A stretch of 14,686 nucleotides of DNA from Betaproteobacteria bacterium (lineage in GTDB: Bacteria > Pseudomonadota > Gammaproteobacteria > Burkholderiales > SG8-39): contig SHXF01000106.1 of assembly GCA_009693435.1 (NCBI GenBank), positions 1 to 14,686 on the forward strand, given 5' to 3'. Shown here one piece after another: positions 5,435 to 12,376 of this stretch (within the stretch, counting starts at the first letter, position 1; the number at the start of each line of letters is the position of its first letter). The translations under genes and the position numbers were made by a program. The notes below the pieces were generated by a model. That model was not told the DNA's origin and did no database searches. It saw nothing but the letters and a program-made list of their open reading frames with translations.

Positions 5435-7018
5435 ATGAGAATCAGCCGGAAAGATTTCCTGCGCCTGATGGCCACGTCGGTTTGCGGCGTCTGCGGGGCG
5501 ATGGCCGGCGGCGCACTGCGGCCACTGGCGGCCCTGGCTGCCGATCCCCCGCCCTCTCCCGGCGCAGCCGCGCGCAGGCCACGCCCGCTCGGCTCGCGCA
5601 CGCTGATCCGTGGCGCCAGTGTGCTCACCATGGATCCGGCATTGGGCGATATCGAGAACGCGGATGTGCTGATCGAGAGCGATCGCATCGTCGCGGTCGG
5701 CGGGCGCATCGAGGGCGTGCAGGCCGATATCATCGATGCGACCGGCATGATCCTGATGCCCGGCATGATGGACGGCCACCGCCATGTCTGGCAAACGCTC
5801 ATCCGGGGCGCGGTGACACGCACCTCCGGCATCAACTATTTCAGGGAAGTGCATCTGCGCATGTCGGTCAGCTTCCGCCCGGAAGACGCCTACCTCTCCT
5901 CTTATCTCGGCGGGCTGGATGCGATCGATTCCGGCGTGACGCGCGTGGTGGATCATTTCCACATTTCGAATATCGATCGGGAGATCGGCGATGCCGCGGC
6001 GCGCGGACTGAAGGACTCGGGCGTCGGCGGCTATTTCTGTTATCAGCTCGGCGGGACGCACCGGCACCGGCCCGGCGACCGGGTCACCGCTGCCGAAGCG
6101 TTCGGGCACAGCTTTGAAGCAGCCAGCGCCTACCGTATCGACACCGCCGCGCAGTTGCGCGACAGGCATTTTTCCAGCAGCAGCGACCCGCTGCAGTTCG
6201 GCGTGGCGCTGACGGCGGCGGAGTTCGGGCGGCGCACACCGGAGATCACGCAGGACGAATTCCGCATGGCGCGCAAGCTCTCGCCGAAGCTGATGACCCA
6301 GCACCTGTACGGGCAGGAACCCGCCGACGCGGCGCGCATCGGCCTGCCTTATCCGACCGGCCTGCCGCCGGGGTATCGCGTGATCCCCGACATCCATCGC
6401 GCCGGGCTGCTGGGCAGCGACTACCTCATTTCGCACGGGACCCAGTTCACCGACGAAGAACTGCGGATGATCCGGGACGGCGGCGCCAGAATTGCCACGA
6501 CACCGATCGGAGAGATGACCTATCCCCGGCCGCCGCTGCACGGGCGTGCACGCGCGCTGGGTATCCCCATAGTCTTCGGCCTGGATAACCTCGCGGCTTT
6601 CTCGAACGACTATTTCGAAGTGATCCGCCGCGGCTTTTTCAGCCTGACCAAGGACAGCCGCGACTTCGCGGTCGCCCGCACCATGCGCGCGCGGGATTTC
6701 ATCAATCTGGCGACCTTGGGCGGCGCGAGGGCACTCAACATCGATTCGCTGGCCGGCAGCGTGACCCCGGGCAAGCAGGCCGATCTGGTGCTGCTGCGGG
6801 CCGACGGACTCAATATGCCGCCCACCGGCGATCTCGCCGAACGGGTCATGCACTATGCCGGCATCCACAACATCGACAGCGTGTGGGTGGCGGGCAGGCT
6901 GCTCAAGCACGCGGGGCGGCTGGTCGGACTCGACTGGGCGCAGACCCGCCCGAAGATGCTGGCCGCGCGCGAGCATGTGATGACCCAGGCGAAGCGCATC
7001 GAGATCGTGGCCAACTGA
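5435..7018 (+). CDS. metal-dependent amidohydrolase with an export signal
   Basis: This is a 527-residue amidohydrolase-superfamily enzyme, of the branch that includes chlorohydrolases, cytosine deaminase and imidazolonepropionase-like proteins. It would hydrolyse a C-N or C-Cl bond in a small molecule; the substrate is unknown. Metal ligands visible are H115 and H117 (DGHRHVWQ), His residues at 174 and 176 (VDHFH), H334 (SHGTQF) and D384 (FGLDN). The C-terminal strand segment ends in GSVTPGKQADLVLL, typical of the composite domain. The N-terminus reads MRISRKDFLRLMA, then a hydrophobic stretch and LAALAAD. This resembles a twin-arginine signal with RK in place of RR, so the mature enzyme may be periplasmic. 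ATG 5435 has GGAG five bases upstream. It is convergent with the Bug receptor gene. Confidence 0.93.
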   Translation: MRISRKDFLRLMATSVCGVCGAMAGGALRPLAALAADPPPSPGAAARRPRPLGSRTLIRGASVLTMDPALGDIENADVLIESDRIVAVGGRIEGVQADIIDATGMILMPGMMDGHRHVWQTLIRGAVTRTSGINYFREVHLRMSVSFRPEDAYLSSYLGGLDAIDSGVTRVVDHFHISNIDREIGDAAARGLKDSGVGGYFCYQLGGTHRHRPGDRVTAAEAFGHSFEAASAYRIDTAAQLRDRHFSSSSDPLQFGVALTAAEFGRRTPEITQDEFRMARKLSPKLMTQHLYGQEPADAARIGLPYPTGLPPGYRVIPDIHRAGLLGSDYLISHGTQFTDEELRMIRDGGARIATTPIGEMTYPRPPLHGRARALGIPIVFGLDNLAAFSNDYFEVIRRGFFSLTKDSRDFAVARTMRARDFINLATLGGARALNIDSLAGSVTPGKQADLVLLRADGLNMPPTGDLAERVMHYAGIHNIDSVWVAGRLLKHAGRLVGLDWAQTRPKMLAAREHVMTQAKRIEIVAN

Positions 7019-7027
7019 GCCGGCGTG

Positions 7028-7046
7028 GCGCGCGCGAAGCGCGCGC
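7028..7046. terminator. GC hairpin between convergent genes, likely bidirectional terminator
   Basis: Eight alternating GC bases at 7028-7035 pair with 7039-7046 around a GAA loop. It fills the 30-base space between the amidohydrolase stop (7018) and the stop of the convergent Bug receptor gene (7049). It lacks a T run, as is common in high-GC bacteria, so the terminator role rests on stem strength and position. Confidence 0.55.
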
Positions 7047-7048
7047 TG

Positions 7049-8032
7049 CTATTGCGGCCTGATACCGGCGGCGCGCGCGCCTTCCTTGACGATCTCATGA
7101 TCCCTGACCAGCGTCGCCTGCAGTTCTTCCTCGTTGAGGTTCATCGGCTCGGACCCCTCCGCACGCATCTGCGCGAGCACCTTCGGCTGCTTCATGATTT
7201 CCGCGATCTCAGTGTTGAGCCGGGAAATGATCGCCTTGGGCACGCCGACAGGCGCAAATACCGCGTACCAGTTCGGCACCACGAAGTCGTAGCCCAGCGA
7301 CTTGACGAGTGGCGCATCGGGAAACAGCACGCTGCGATCCGGCCCGGCCACCGTCAGGATGCTCGCCTTGCCGGCACGCACGTGGTCGCCCCATCCGGTG
7401 GGAGATGAGACATAGACGTGCACCTCGTTCGCCCGTATCGCCAGCATGGCGGCGGCCGGACCCGAGTACGGTATGAGCTGTCCTTGTATTCCGGTCGCGC
7501 GCAGGAAGCGCGCGGCGTTGGCTTCCGACGCCGAATTGGTGATCATGCCGACGTTGAGCTTCCCGGGATTGGCCTTGGCAAAATTGATCAGTGCGTCCAG
7601 CGTGCGGGGCGCCTGGGAGGCGCCGATAACCACCCCGTAATGGCGCATCAGACCGGAGACCGGCGTCAGCTCCTTGAGGCCATCGAATCCGGTCTTGACG
7701 AAAACCGGGAAGAGCCCCACGCCGTACGTGCTCGCGAGCAACGTATAACCGTCCGGCTGCGCCCGCGCCACAGCTTCGGCGCCTATCAGCCCGCCCGCGC
7801 CCGGCCGGTATTCGGTGACCACCGGCCGCTTCAAGCGCTGCGTCAGCTCTTCGGCCAGCATGCGGCCGGCCCAGGCCGAGCCGGCGATGCCGGGCGGCAC
7901 CGGAATGACCAGCCGCACCTCGCGCGTCGGATAGGCCTGCGCCTGCGCCTGCGGGGCCGCGGCAGCAATACTCATTGCGGCCATTGCGGCCGCTGTGGCC
8001 CTGTTGATCGATCTCGCGAACGAATAGCGCAT
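7049..8032 (-). CDS. Bug/TctC-family tripartite tricarboxylate transporter receptor
   Basis: This is a periplasmic solute-binding protein of 327 residues of the Bug (TctC) family. Such receptors usually serve TctAB-type importers or act as sensors of carboxylates and aromatic acids. A Sec signal peptide ends near AQAQA, followed by the family start YPTREVRLVIPVPPG. Other marks are the RPGAGGLIGAEAVARAQPDGYTL block near residue 75, LINFAKANPGKLNVG, and VPNWYAVFAPVGVPKAIISRLN near the end. It starts one base after the stop codon of the Rieske oxygenase gene (TGA-A-ATG), with GGGGGT as ribosome site, so the two are translationally coupled. The coupling suggests the receptor binds the oxygenase substrate or a related compound. 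No TctA or TctB gene lies in the window, which is common for Bug genes in Burkholderiales. Confidence 0.95.
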   Translation of the reverse strand: MRYSFARSINRATAAAMAAMSIAAAAPQAQAQAYPTREVRLVIPVPPGIAGSAWAGRMLAEELTQRLKRPVVTEYRPGAGGLIGAEAVARAQPDGYTLLASTYGVGLFPVFVKTGFDGLKELTPVSGLMRHYGVVIGASQAPRTLDALINFAKANPGKLNVGMITNSASEANAARFLRATGIQGQLIPYSGPAAAMLAIRANEVHVYVSSPTGWGDHVRAGKASILTVAGPDRSVLFPDAPLVKSLGYDFVVPNWYAVFAPVGVPKAIISRLNTEIAEIMKQPKVLAQMRAEGSEPMNLNEEELQATLVRDHEIVKEGARAAGIRPQ

Positions 8033-8033
8033 T

Positions 8034-9194
8034 TCAGACCCCCGGCCGGGCCGGGGGAATGGTGTTCGACCACTGCTTGAGCGGCTGCTCATCGCGCAGC
8101 GCAGTGAGTTCGCGCTTCCAGAGCCGCCTGAGCAGCACGATGGCGGCGTCGGCAGCGCCCAGACACTCGTTGTCACGGTCGACGATCGTGCCCTGCCCTA
8201 TCATGACGATGTTGTCCTGGATGCGTGTCATGTCGCTGCCCTGGCCGCGGAATGGCAGGTCCTTGAAGCGCATGCGGCCCGACAGCACCGCGTCCGCCAC
8301 CTCCTGCACCGGAGGCAGTTTGGCAAGCCGGTCCCAATCGGCATTGCGATGCGCGAGGAACGACTGCTCCTTGTCCTTTGCAACATAGGCGTGCGTGAGC
8401 AGGCACATGTAGTGGCTGTGGTCGTCCACGGGCACACGCCAGCCCAGCACCTCGCGCCAGGCCTCTTCTTCCGGGTAGCCGGGCGGCTGCGCCCAGCTCG
8501 TCATGTTCGGCATCTGGTAATGCGTGGCGCGCTTGATGCCGTTGTTCCTCGTGCCGTACTGCGCGAGGCCATAGTCGGTCTCTTCCGCGCTGATCTGCGG
8601 CACGTCGAAGCTTATCTTCTCGTACGGCGATCTGGCATGCAGGATGCCGATATGCGCCTCGTCGATGGCATTCTCGAGATGCTGGAAGTAGTTGAAAGGC
8701 CATTGCATGAAGGTCTGGATGACCACGCCGCCTGCCTCGTAGTGCGGGTAGCGCGGCATGGGCGGCGGCTCGCCTTCGCCCAGCCAGGCAAAGATCAGCC
8801 CGAGGTATTCGCGCACCGGATAGGCGGCGATGCGCACCCGCTCCGCGAAGCTGCGCGGCTCCGAAGGCTGCTCCAGGCATTGTCCGCCGGCGTCGTATTT
8901 CCACCCGTGATAGGTGCAGCGGATGTCGTCCCCCTCGACGTAGCCCGTCGAAAGCCGCGTGCCTCGGTGAGCGCAGCGCGCCGCAACCAGATGGGGTTCG
9001 CCGCCCTCGCCGCGGTACAGCGTGAAATCCTCGCCCATCGCGCGGACCGTCACGCTCCAGCCGGGCTTGAGGTCCTGCGAGATGAAGAGCGGCTGCCAGA
9101 ACCTCCTCAGAAAACGGCCGGCCAGCGTACCCGGCCCGGTGTGCGAAAAATCTTCGGTTTCGTCACGCAGGTCCGCAGCGTTCTCGGCTTTCAT
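8034..9194 (-). CDS. Rieske non-haem iron oxygenase, phthalate-dioxygenase type
   Basis: This is the oxygenase component of a Rieske ring-hydroxylating or O-/N-demethylating enzyme, 386 residues. The Rieske [2Fe-2S] motif is complete: CAHRGT near residues 74-79 and CTYHGWKY near 93-100. The mononuclear iron site is also present: ENAIDEAHIGILH near 174-186 supplies two His, and an Asp near 328 (IQDN) is the likely third ligand. SQDL and the DRDNECLG segment fit the phthalate 4,5-dioxygenase and vanillate demethylase group, which work as alpha-only oligomers with a separate reductase. No reductase or ferredoxin gene is in the window. ATG 9194 was chosen with GGGGGA five bases upstream; a GTG at 9197 is in frame but too close. 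The substrate is unknown; the coupled Bug receptor hints at an imported organic acid. Confidence 0.95.
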   Translation of the reverse strand: MKAENAADLRDETEDFSHTGPGTLAGRFLRRFWQPLFISQDLKPGWSVTVRAMGEDFTLYRGEGGEPHLVAARCAHRGTRLSTGYVEGDDIRCTYHGWKYDAGGQCLEQPSEPRSFAERVRIAAYPVREYLGLIFAWLGEGEPPPMPRYPHYEAGGVVIQTFMQWPFNYFQHLENAIDEAHIGILHARSPYEKISFDVPQISAEETDYGLAQYGTRNNGIKRATHYQMPNMTSWAQPPGYPEEEAWREVLGWRVPVDDHSHYMCLLTHAYVAKDKEQSFLAHRNADWDRLAKLPPVQEVADAVLSGRMRFKDLPFRGQGSDMTRIQDNIVMIGQGTIVDRDNECLGAADAAIVLLRRLWKRELTALRDEQPLKQWSNTIPPARPGV

Positions 9195-9315
9195 CACATT
9201 CCCCCATTCAGGTCACTGCGGATTGATGCCGGTCTTTCGGATCGACGCGGCTTTGCCCGGTTGCCTCCGGCATTTCCCCGATTCATTACAGTGCAACTCC
9301 AAAAATTCCCAAATG

Positions 9316-9383
9316 GTCGTTCCCGCGGAGGCGGGAACCCGTGTAATCACGGAAATGGATTCCCGCTTTCGCGGGAATGACGA
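9316..9383. repeat. REP-like palindromic element with two hairpins
   Basis: The ends GTCGTTCCCGC (9316-9326 area) and GCGGGAATGACGA (9371-9383) are near-perfect inverted copies. Inside, two hairpins occur: TTCCCGC-GGAG-GCGGGAA near 9320-9336 and TTCCCGC-TTTC-GCGGGAA near 9360-9376. This TTCCCGCnnnnGCGGGAA type repeat is scattered between genes in many Beta- and Gammaproteobacteria. It lies in the 261-base gap between the DUF4242 gene end (9456) and the Rieske start (9194), both on the minus strand. It could end or stabilise the upstream transcript. The structure is certain; its family name and role are inferred. Confidence 0.72.
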
Positions 9384-9455
9384 ATTAATGGAGATCTCCT
9401 GCAAACATAAACCCGCTGAACGGGCGGTCGCGCCAACCGGGCCGATGCGCGGCTG

Positions 9456-9740
9456 CTACGCCTCGGCCGTGACCGGATCGATCATCTTTCTGACCTCGGT
9501 GACTTTCGTGGCCGGGAATCCGCTGCGCTTGGCATGCTCATCTATCAGCGCCACGCTGTCCGCGATGTAGATGCAGAAGGTTTTCTCGCCGGCGACGTAG
9601 GTGTGCTCCCACTGGATGTTTTTGTTCTCCGCTTTCATCTGGGCGAGTACGCCGTTCGACTTCTGTGCCGCGCCGCGCAGGGCTTCGCGGTCGGCGGAAC
9701 CGATTTGCGGGATATCACGTTCGATCACGAATCTGGGCAT
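9456..9740 (-). CDS. DUF4242 (SCO4226-type) small protein
   Basis: This is a 94-residue single-domain protein of the DUF4242 family, whose Streptomyces member SCO4226 is reported as a nickel-binding ferredoxin-like-fold protein. The start MPRFVIERDIP, the central QWEHTYVAGEKTFCIYIA and the end HAKRSGFPATKV...IDPVTAE match the family pattern end to end. No reaction is known. No signal peptide is seen, so it should be cytoplasmic. ATG 9740 has AAGGA about seven bases upstream; the long open frame reaching 10664 is the reverse of the deaminase gene and is not real. It is divergent from the adenosine-deaminase-like gene across about 213 bases, which must hold both start regions, and is upstream of the Rieske gene on the same strand. 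Confidence 0.9.
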   Translation of the reverse strand: MPRFVIERDIPQIGSADREALRGAAQKSNGVLAQMKAENKNIQWEHTYVAGEKTFCIYIADSVALIDEHAKRSGFPATKVTEVRKMIDPVTAEA

Positions 9741-9953
9741 GGCAATTCCTTCGATGGACAAGTCCTGTGGATAAAAAAATGGGATATTCCTGGCGTACGT
9801 GCGTGTTCCACCGACTGCGCTATGACAGCGCCGGAGCGGCAGGCACGCTTGCCGAAAACCTTGCGTGCGCTCTACCATCCGGGGTGGGGTGACGGGAACC
9901 GCGTTCACCCTGACAACGCGCGACATCACACGGCGCTGGAGGAAACAGGCAAG

Positions 9954-11042
9954 GTGGACACTAACGCAGCAAGCGGATTTCCGCAACCGGGCAGGCGCAT
10001 ATCGGCGTTCATCGCCGGGCTGCCCAAGGCCGAGCTCCATGTCCACATCGAGGGCACGATCACCCCGGAACAGCGGCGCAAATTCGCGCTGCGCAACAGC
10101 CTGCCCCCGGAGTCGCCCTACGCCGGCTGGGACCGCGACACCACGGCCGACCCGGCGACATACCTCGCCAATTTCCTGGCGGTGCTGTTCGACTGCCTCT
10201 CCGTGCTGAAAACAGAACGGGATTTTTTCGACCTCACCTATGAATTCCTGGAGAAGATCCACGCCGACAACGTGATCTACGTGGAGCTTTCCTTCGATCC
10301 GCAATCGCACATCACGCGCGACATACCCCTCTCGGCGGTGATCAACGGCATCGATGGCGGCCGGAAAAAAGCGAAAGCCGATTTCGGCATCGAGTCGAAC
10401 CTGATCATGTGCATCAATCGCGAGCGCTCCGCCGAGGAAGCATTCGACCTGCTGCAGGCGGCGCGGCCATTTCGCGACCGCCTCACCGGCATCGGCCTGG
10501 ACTGCGCGGAAGAAGGCAACCCGCCGATCAAGTTCAGGGACGTGTATGCCGTTGCGCGCGCAGAGGGCTACCGCCTGACCGCGCACTGCGACCACAACCA
10601 GCGCAACTCGGCCACGCACATCTGGCAATGCATCGAGTTGCTGGGGTGCGAGCGCATCGACCACGGAATGAACTGCCTGGAGGATCCGCGCCTGGTCGAC
10701 CGGCTCGGCGAGCGCGGCACGGTCATGACCGGCTGCCCGACCTGGCGGCCCATCGACCCCAAGCCGCGCCGCATGGCGGAGATTCGCGGCATGTACGACG
10801 CCGGCCTGAAGGTCACGCTTAATTCGGACGACCCCGGCGTTTTCGTCAGCGGCACCCTGGGCTCGATGCTGCCCCCGGTCGCGGCCACCGGTGATTTCGG
10901 CGAGTCCGATCTGGTGCGGCTGATGCTCAACGCATTCGAGGGGTCGTGGGCGTCACGCGAGCAGCGCGCCAGGTTCTGCGAGCGGGTGAACCGCTACTTC
11001 CGCGAGTGGCTGGACTCGCAAGTTCCGAAGCAGGGCCAATAG
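9954..11042 (+). CDS. adenosine/adenine deaminase-family enzyme with altered catalytic motif
   Basis: This is a 362-residue protein of the adenosine deaminase family (amidohydrolase superfamily), cytoplasmic. Conserved sites are H29 and H31 (AELHVHIEGT), H211, H237 (ERIDHGMN) and D292-D293 (NSDDP), the zinc ligands and catalytic His/Asp of the family. The usual HAGE motif, whose Glu protonates the purine ring, reads HCDH at 211-214 here. GLDCAEEGNPP and CPTW replace parts of the usual pocket as well. The enzyme may still be a hydrolase but probably not a standard adenosine deaminase. No ATG is in frame near the homology start; GTG 9954 fits, with GGAGGA ten bases upstream, somewhat long. Its divergent neighbour is the DUF4242 gene; it is convergent with the flavoprotein gene. 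Confidence 0.9.
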   Translation: MDTNAASGFPQPGRRISAFIAGLPKAELHVHIEGTITPEQRRKFALRNSLPPESPYAGWDRDTTADPATYLANFLAVLFDCLSVLKTERDFFDLTYEFLEKIHADNVIYVELSFDPQSHITRDIPLSAVINGIDGGRKKAKADFGIESNLIMCINRERSAEEAFDLLQAARPFRDRLTGIGLDCAEEGNPPIKFRDVYAVARAEGYRLTAHCDHNQRNSATHIWQCIELLGCERIDHGMNCLEDPRLVDRLGERGTVMTGCPTWRPIDPKPRRMAEIRGMYDAGLKVTLNSDDPGVFVSGTLGSMLPPVAATGDFGESDLVRLMLNAFEGSWASREQRARFCERVNRYFREWLDSQVPKQGQ

Positions 11043-11047
11043 TCCAC

Positions 11048-11086
11048 GCGAGGTGCAGCGCCGCCGGGACCGCCCGCAGACCTCGC
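11048..11086. terminator. inverted repeat between convergent genes, likely bidirectional terminator
   Basis: GCGAGGT at 11048-11054 pairs with ACCTCGC at 11080-11086, with a GC-rich 25-base loop that can fold further. It occupies nearly the whole 44-base space between the deaminase-like stop (11042) and the flavoprotein stop (11087). There is no T run. The terminator call rests on position and symmetry. Confidence 0.42.
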
Positions 11087-12376
11087 CTACTGATTGATGC
11101 CGAACGGCGGTTCCCACCCGGTGAGCACGTGGCGTCCGATCTCGGCGTATTTCCACTCCATGGGATCGTGCAGCGACAGAGTGCGCGCGTTGCGCCAGTA
11201 ACGATCGAAACCGTTGGCCCGTGCCGCCGAGCGCGTCCCCATCAGTGCAAAGATGTCGGACGTGGCGCGCATCGCCGCGCGGCCGGCCGCCGCCTTGGCC
11301 GCATAGATCGGCACGGCGGTCGTGGTTCGGTCGACCTCGCCGCGCTCCGCGGCATCCAGCAGGTCCCCGCAGGCGAGGGTCAGCGCGTACGCAGCGGCGA
11401 GCTCGGCAACGATCTCGCCCGTCAGGCGTCGCACATAGGGATCGTCAGCGGCGTTGTCGACACCGGCGGAGGGCCAGGGACGGCTCTTTGCCGAGACGAA
11501 CGGCGCTGCGGCGCGCACCGCCCCTATGCCGATGCCGACCAGCGTGGCCGCAAACCCGGCCTGGTAGCGCAGCGGCACATACATGAGCGGCGCGCTCCCC
11601 GCCACGCTGGCGCGCAGCTCGGGATCGGTGCGCACCTTGCTGAAGGTGATGGCTCCGGAGTCGGTTGCGCGCTGGCCGAGCGCATCCCAGTCGCGGTGAA
11701 CGGTAACACCGGCCGCATCGCGCGGAACGAGGTTGAGTTGGCGTCCGAGGCGCTGGTTCGCGTTCACACCTTCGATCTCGGGGTTGATCGCCCAGACCGC
11801 GATGTAGTCGGCCTCGGCCGCGCCCGTGGTATAGATCTTCTGACCGTCGATGACGAATCCGCCGTCCGGCTGGGGCCGGCACAGCGTCTTCCAGGGATCG
11901 TCGATCTTCTTGCCGGACTCGGCGATGGCCGCGCCGAGGATGGCGTTTTCCTCCAGCACGGCCCGCGCGAGCCGCGGCTTGAGCGCCTCCGGGCAATAGA
12001 CGAAGATTTCCCGGACCAGTTCGTCATGGATCTTGAACAGCTGCGCGACCGACGAATCCGCCGCCGCCATGCGCACCTGCGCTTCGAGCGAGAAACGGTT
12101 CGGCGCCCCTGGCCCCCCGAGGGACACCGGCACACCCGACTTGAGGACACCGCAGTGCTTCAGTGCGGCGATCGACGCGCTGGGATAGCGTCCGCGCGCG
12201 TCGTGCTCGGCGGCAAGCGGTTCGACCTCCCGGTCGAGCGATTGCTGCAGCGCCGCCAGCGCCGGCTGCCACTCCGGCGCCAGCCCGTTGGGCGGAAAAG
12301 CCTTTTGCAATAACGGCGGCGCCTGCGTTGTTTGTGCCGGGGTTTGCGCGGGGGGATTGGGCATGGTCATGGTCAT
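11087..12376 (-). CDS. DszC/SfnC-like acyl-CoA dehydrogenase-fold flavoprotein
   Basis: This is a 429-residue protein of the acyl-CoA dehydrogenase fold, ending in the PF08028-type C-terminal domain. The end RYWRNARTLSLHDPMEWKYA, with H403 in the HDP motif, is the signature of the DszC, SfnC and related FMNH2-dependent monooxygenases more than of true acyl-CoA dehydrogenases. Other parts are the N-terminal helical region (ALKHCGVLKSGVPVSLGGPG), the central beta domain (IDGQKIYTTGAAEADYIAVWA) and VGIGIGAVRAA. The likely reaction is oxygenation of a sulfur- or nitrogen-containing small molecule with reduced flavin from a separate reductase. It starts with ATG overlapping the stop of the adenine-deaminase-like gene (ATGA, 4 nt), so the two are co-translated and probably act in one pathway. 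In-frame ATGs at 12370 and 12364 are alternatives. Confidence 0.9.
   Translation of the reverse strand: MTMTMPNPPAQTPAQTTQAPPLLQKAFPPNGLAPEWQPALAALQQSLDREVEPLAAEHDARGRYPSASIAALKHCGVLKSGVPVSLGGPGAPNRFSLEAQVRMAAADSSVAQLFKIHDELVREIFVYCPEALKPRLARAVLEENAILGAAIAESGKKIDDPWKTLCRPQPDGGFVIDGQKIYTTGAAEADYIAVWAINPEIEGVNANQRLGRQLNLVPRDAAGVTVHRDWDALGQRATDSGAITFSKVRTDPELRASVAGSAPLMYVPLRYQAGFAATLVGIGIGAVRAAAPFVSAKSRPWPSAGVDNAADDPYVRRLTGEIVAELAAAYALTLACGDLLDAAERGEVDRTTTAVPIYAAKAAAGRAAMRATSDIFALMGTRSAARANGFDRYWRNARTLSLHDPMEWKYAEIGRHVLTGWEPPFGINQ

Noticed and set aside
5273..6976. 567-residue minus-strand open frame opposite the amidohydrolase
   Set aside because: The composition is shadow-like with no motif, while the plus strand carries all metal ligands.
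8349..9380. 343-residue plus-strand open frame opposite the Rieske gene
   Set aside because: The minus strand has the full Rieske and iron motifs, so this is a shadow.
9316..9383. Possible CRISPR-like or integron attC structure
   Set aside because: There are no regularly spaced repeats, and no attC core sites or cassette array; a REP-like unit explains it.
10946..12313. 455-residue plus-strand open frame opposite the flavoprotein
   Set aside because: No recognisable motif; the opposite strand encodes a well-matched protein.
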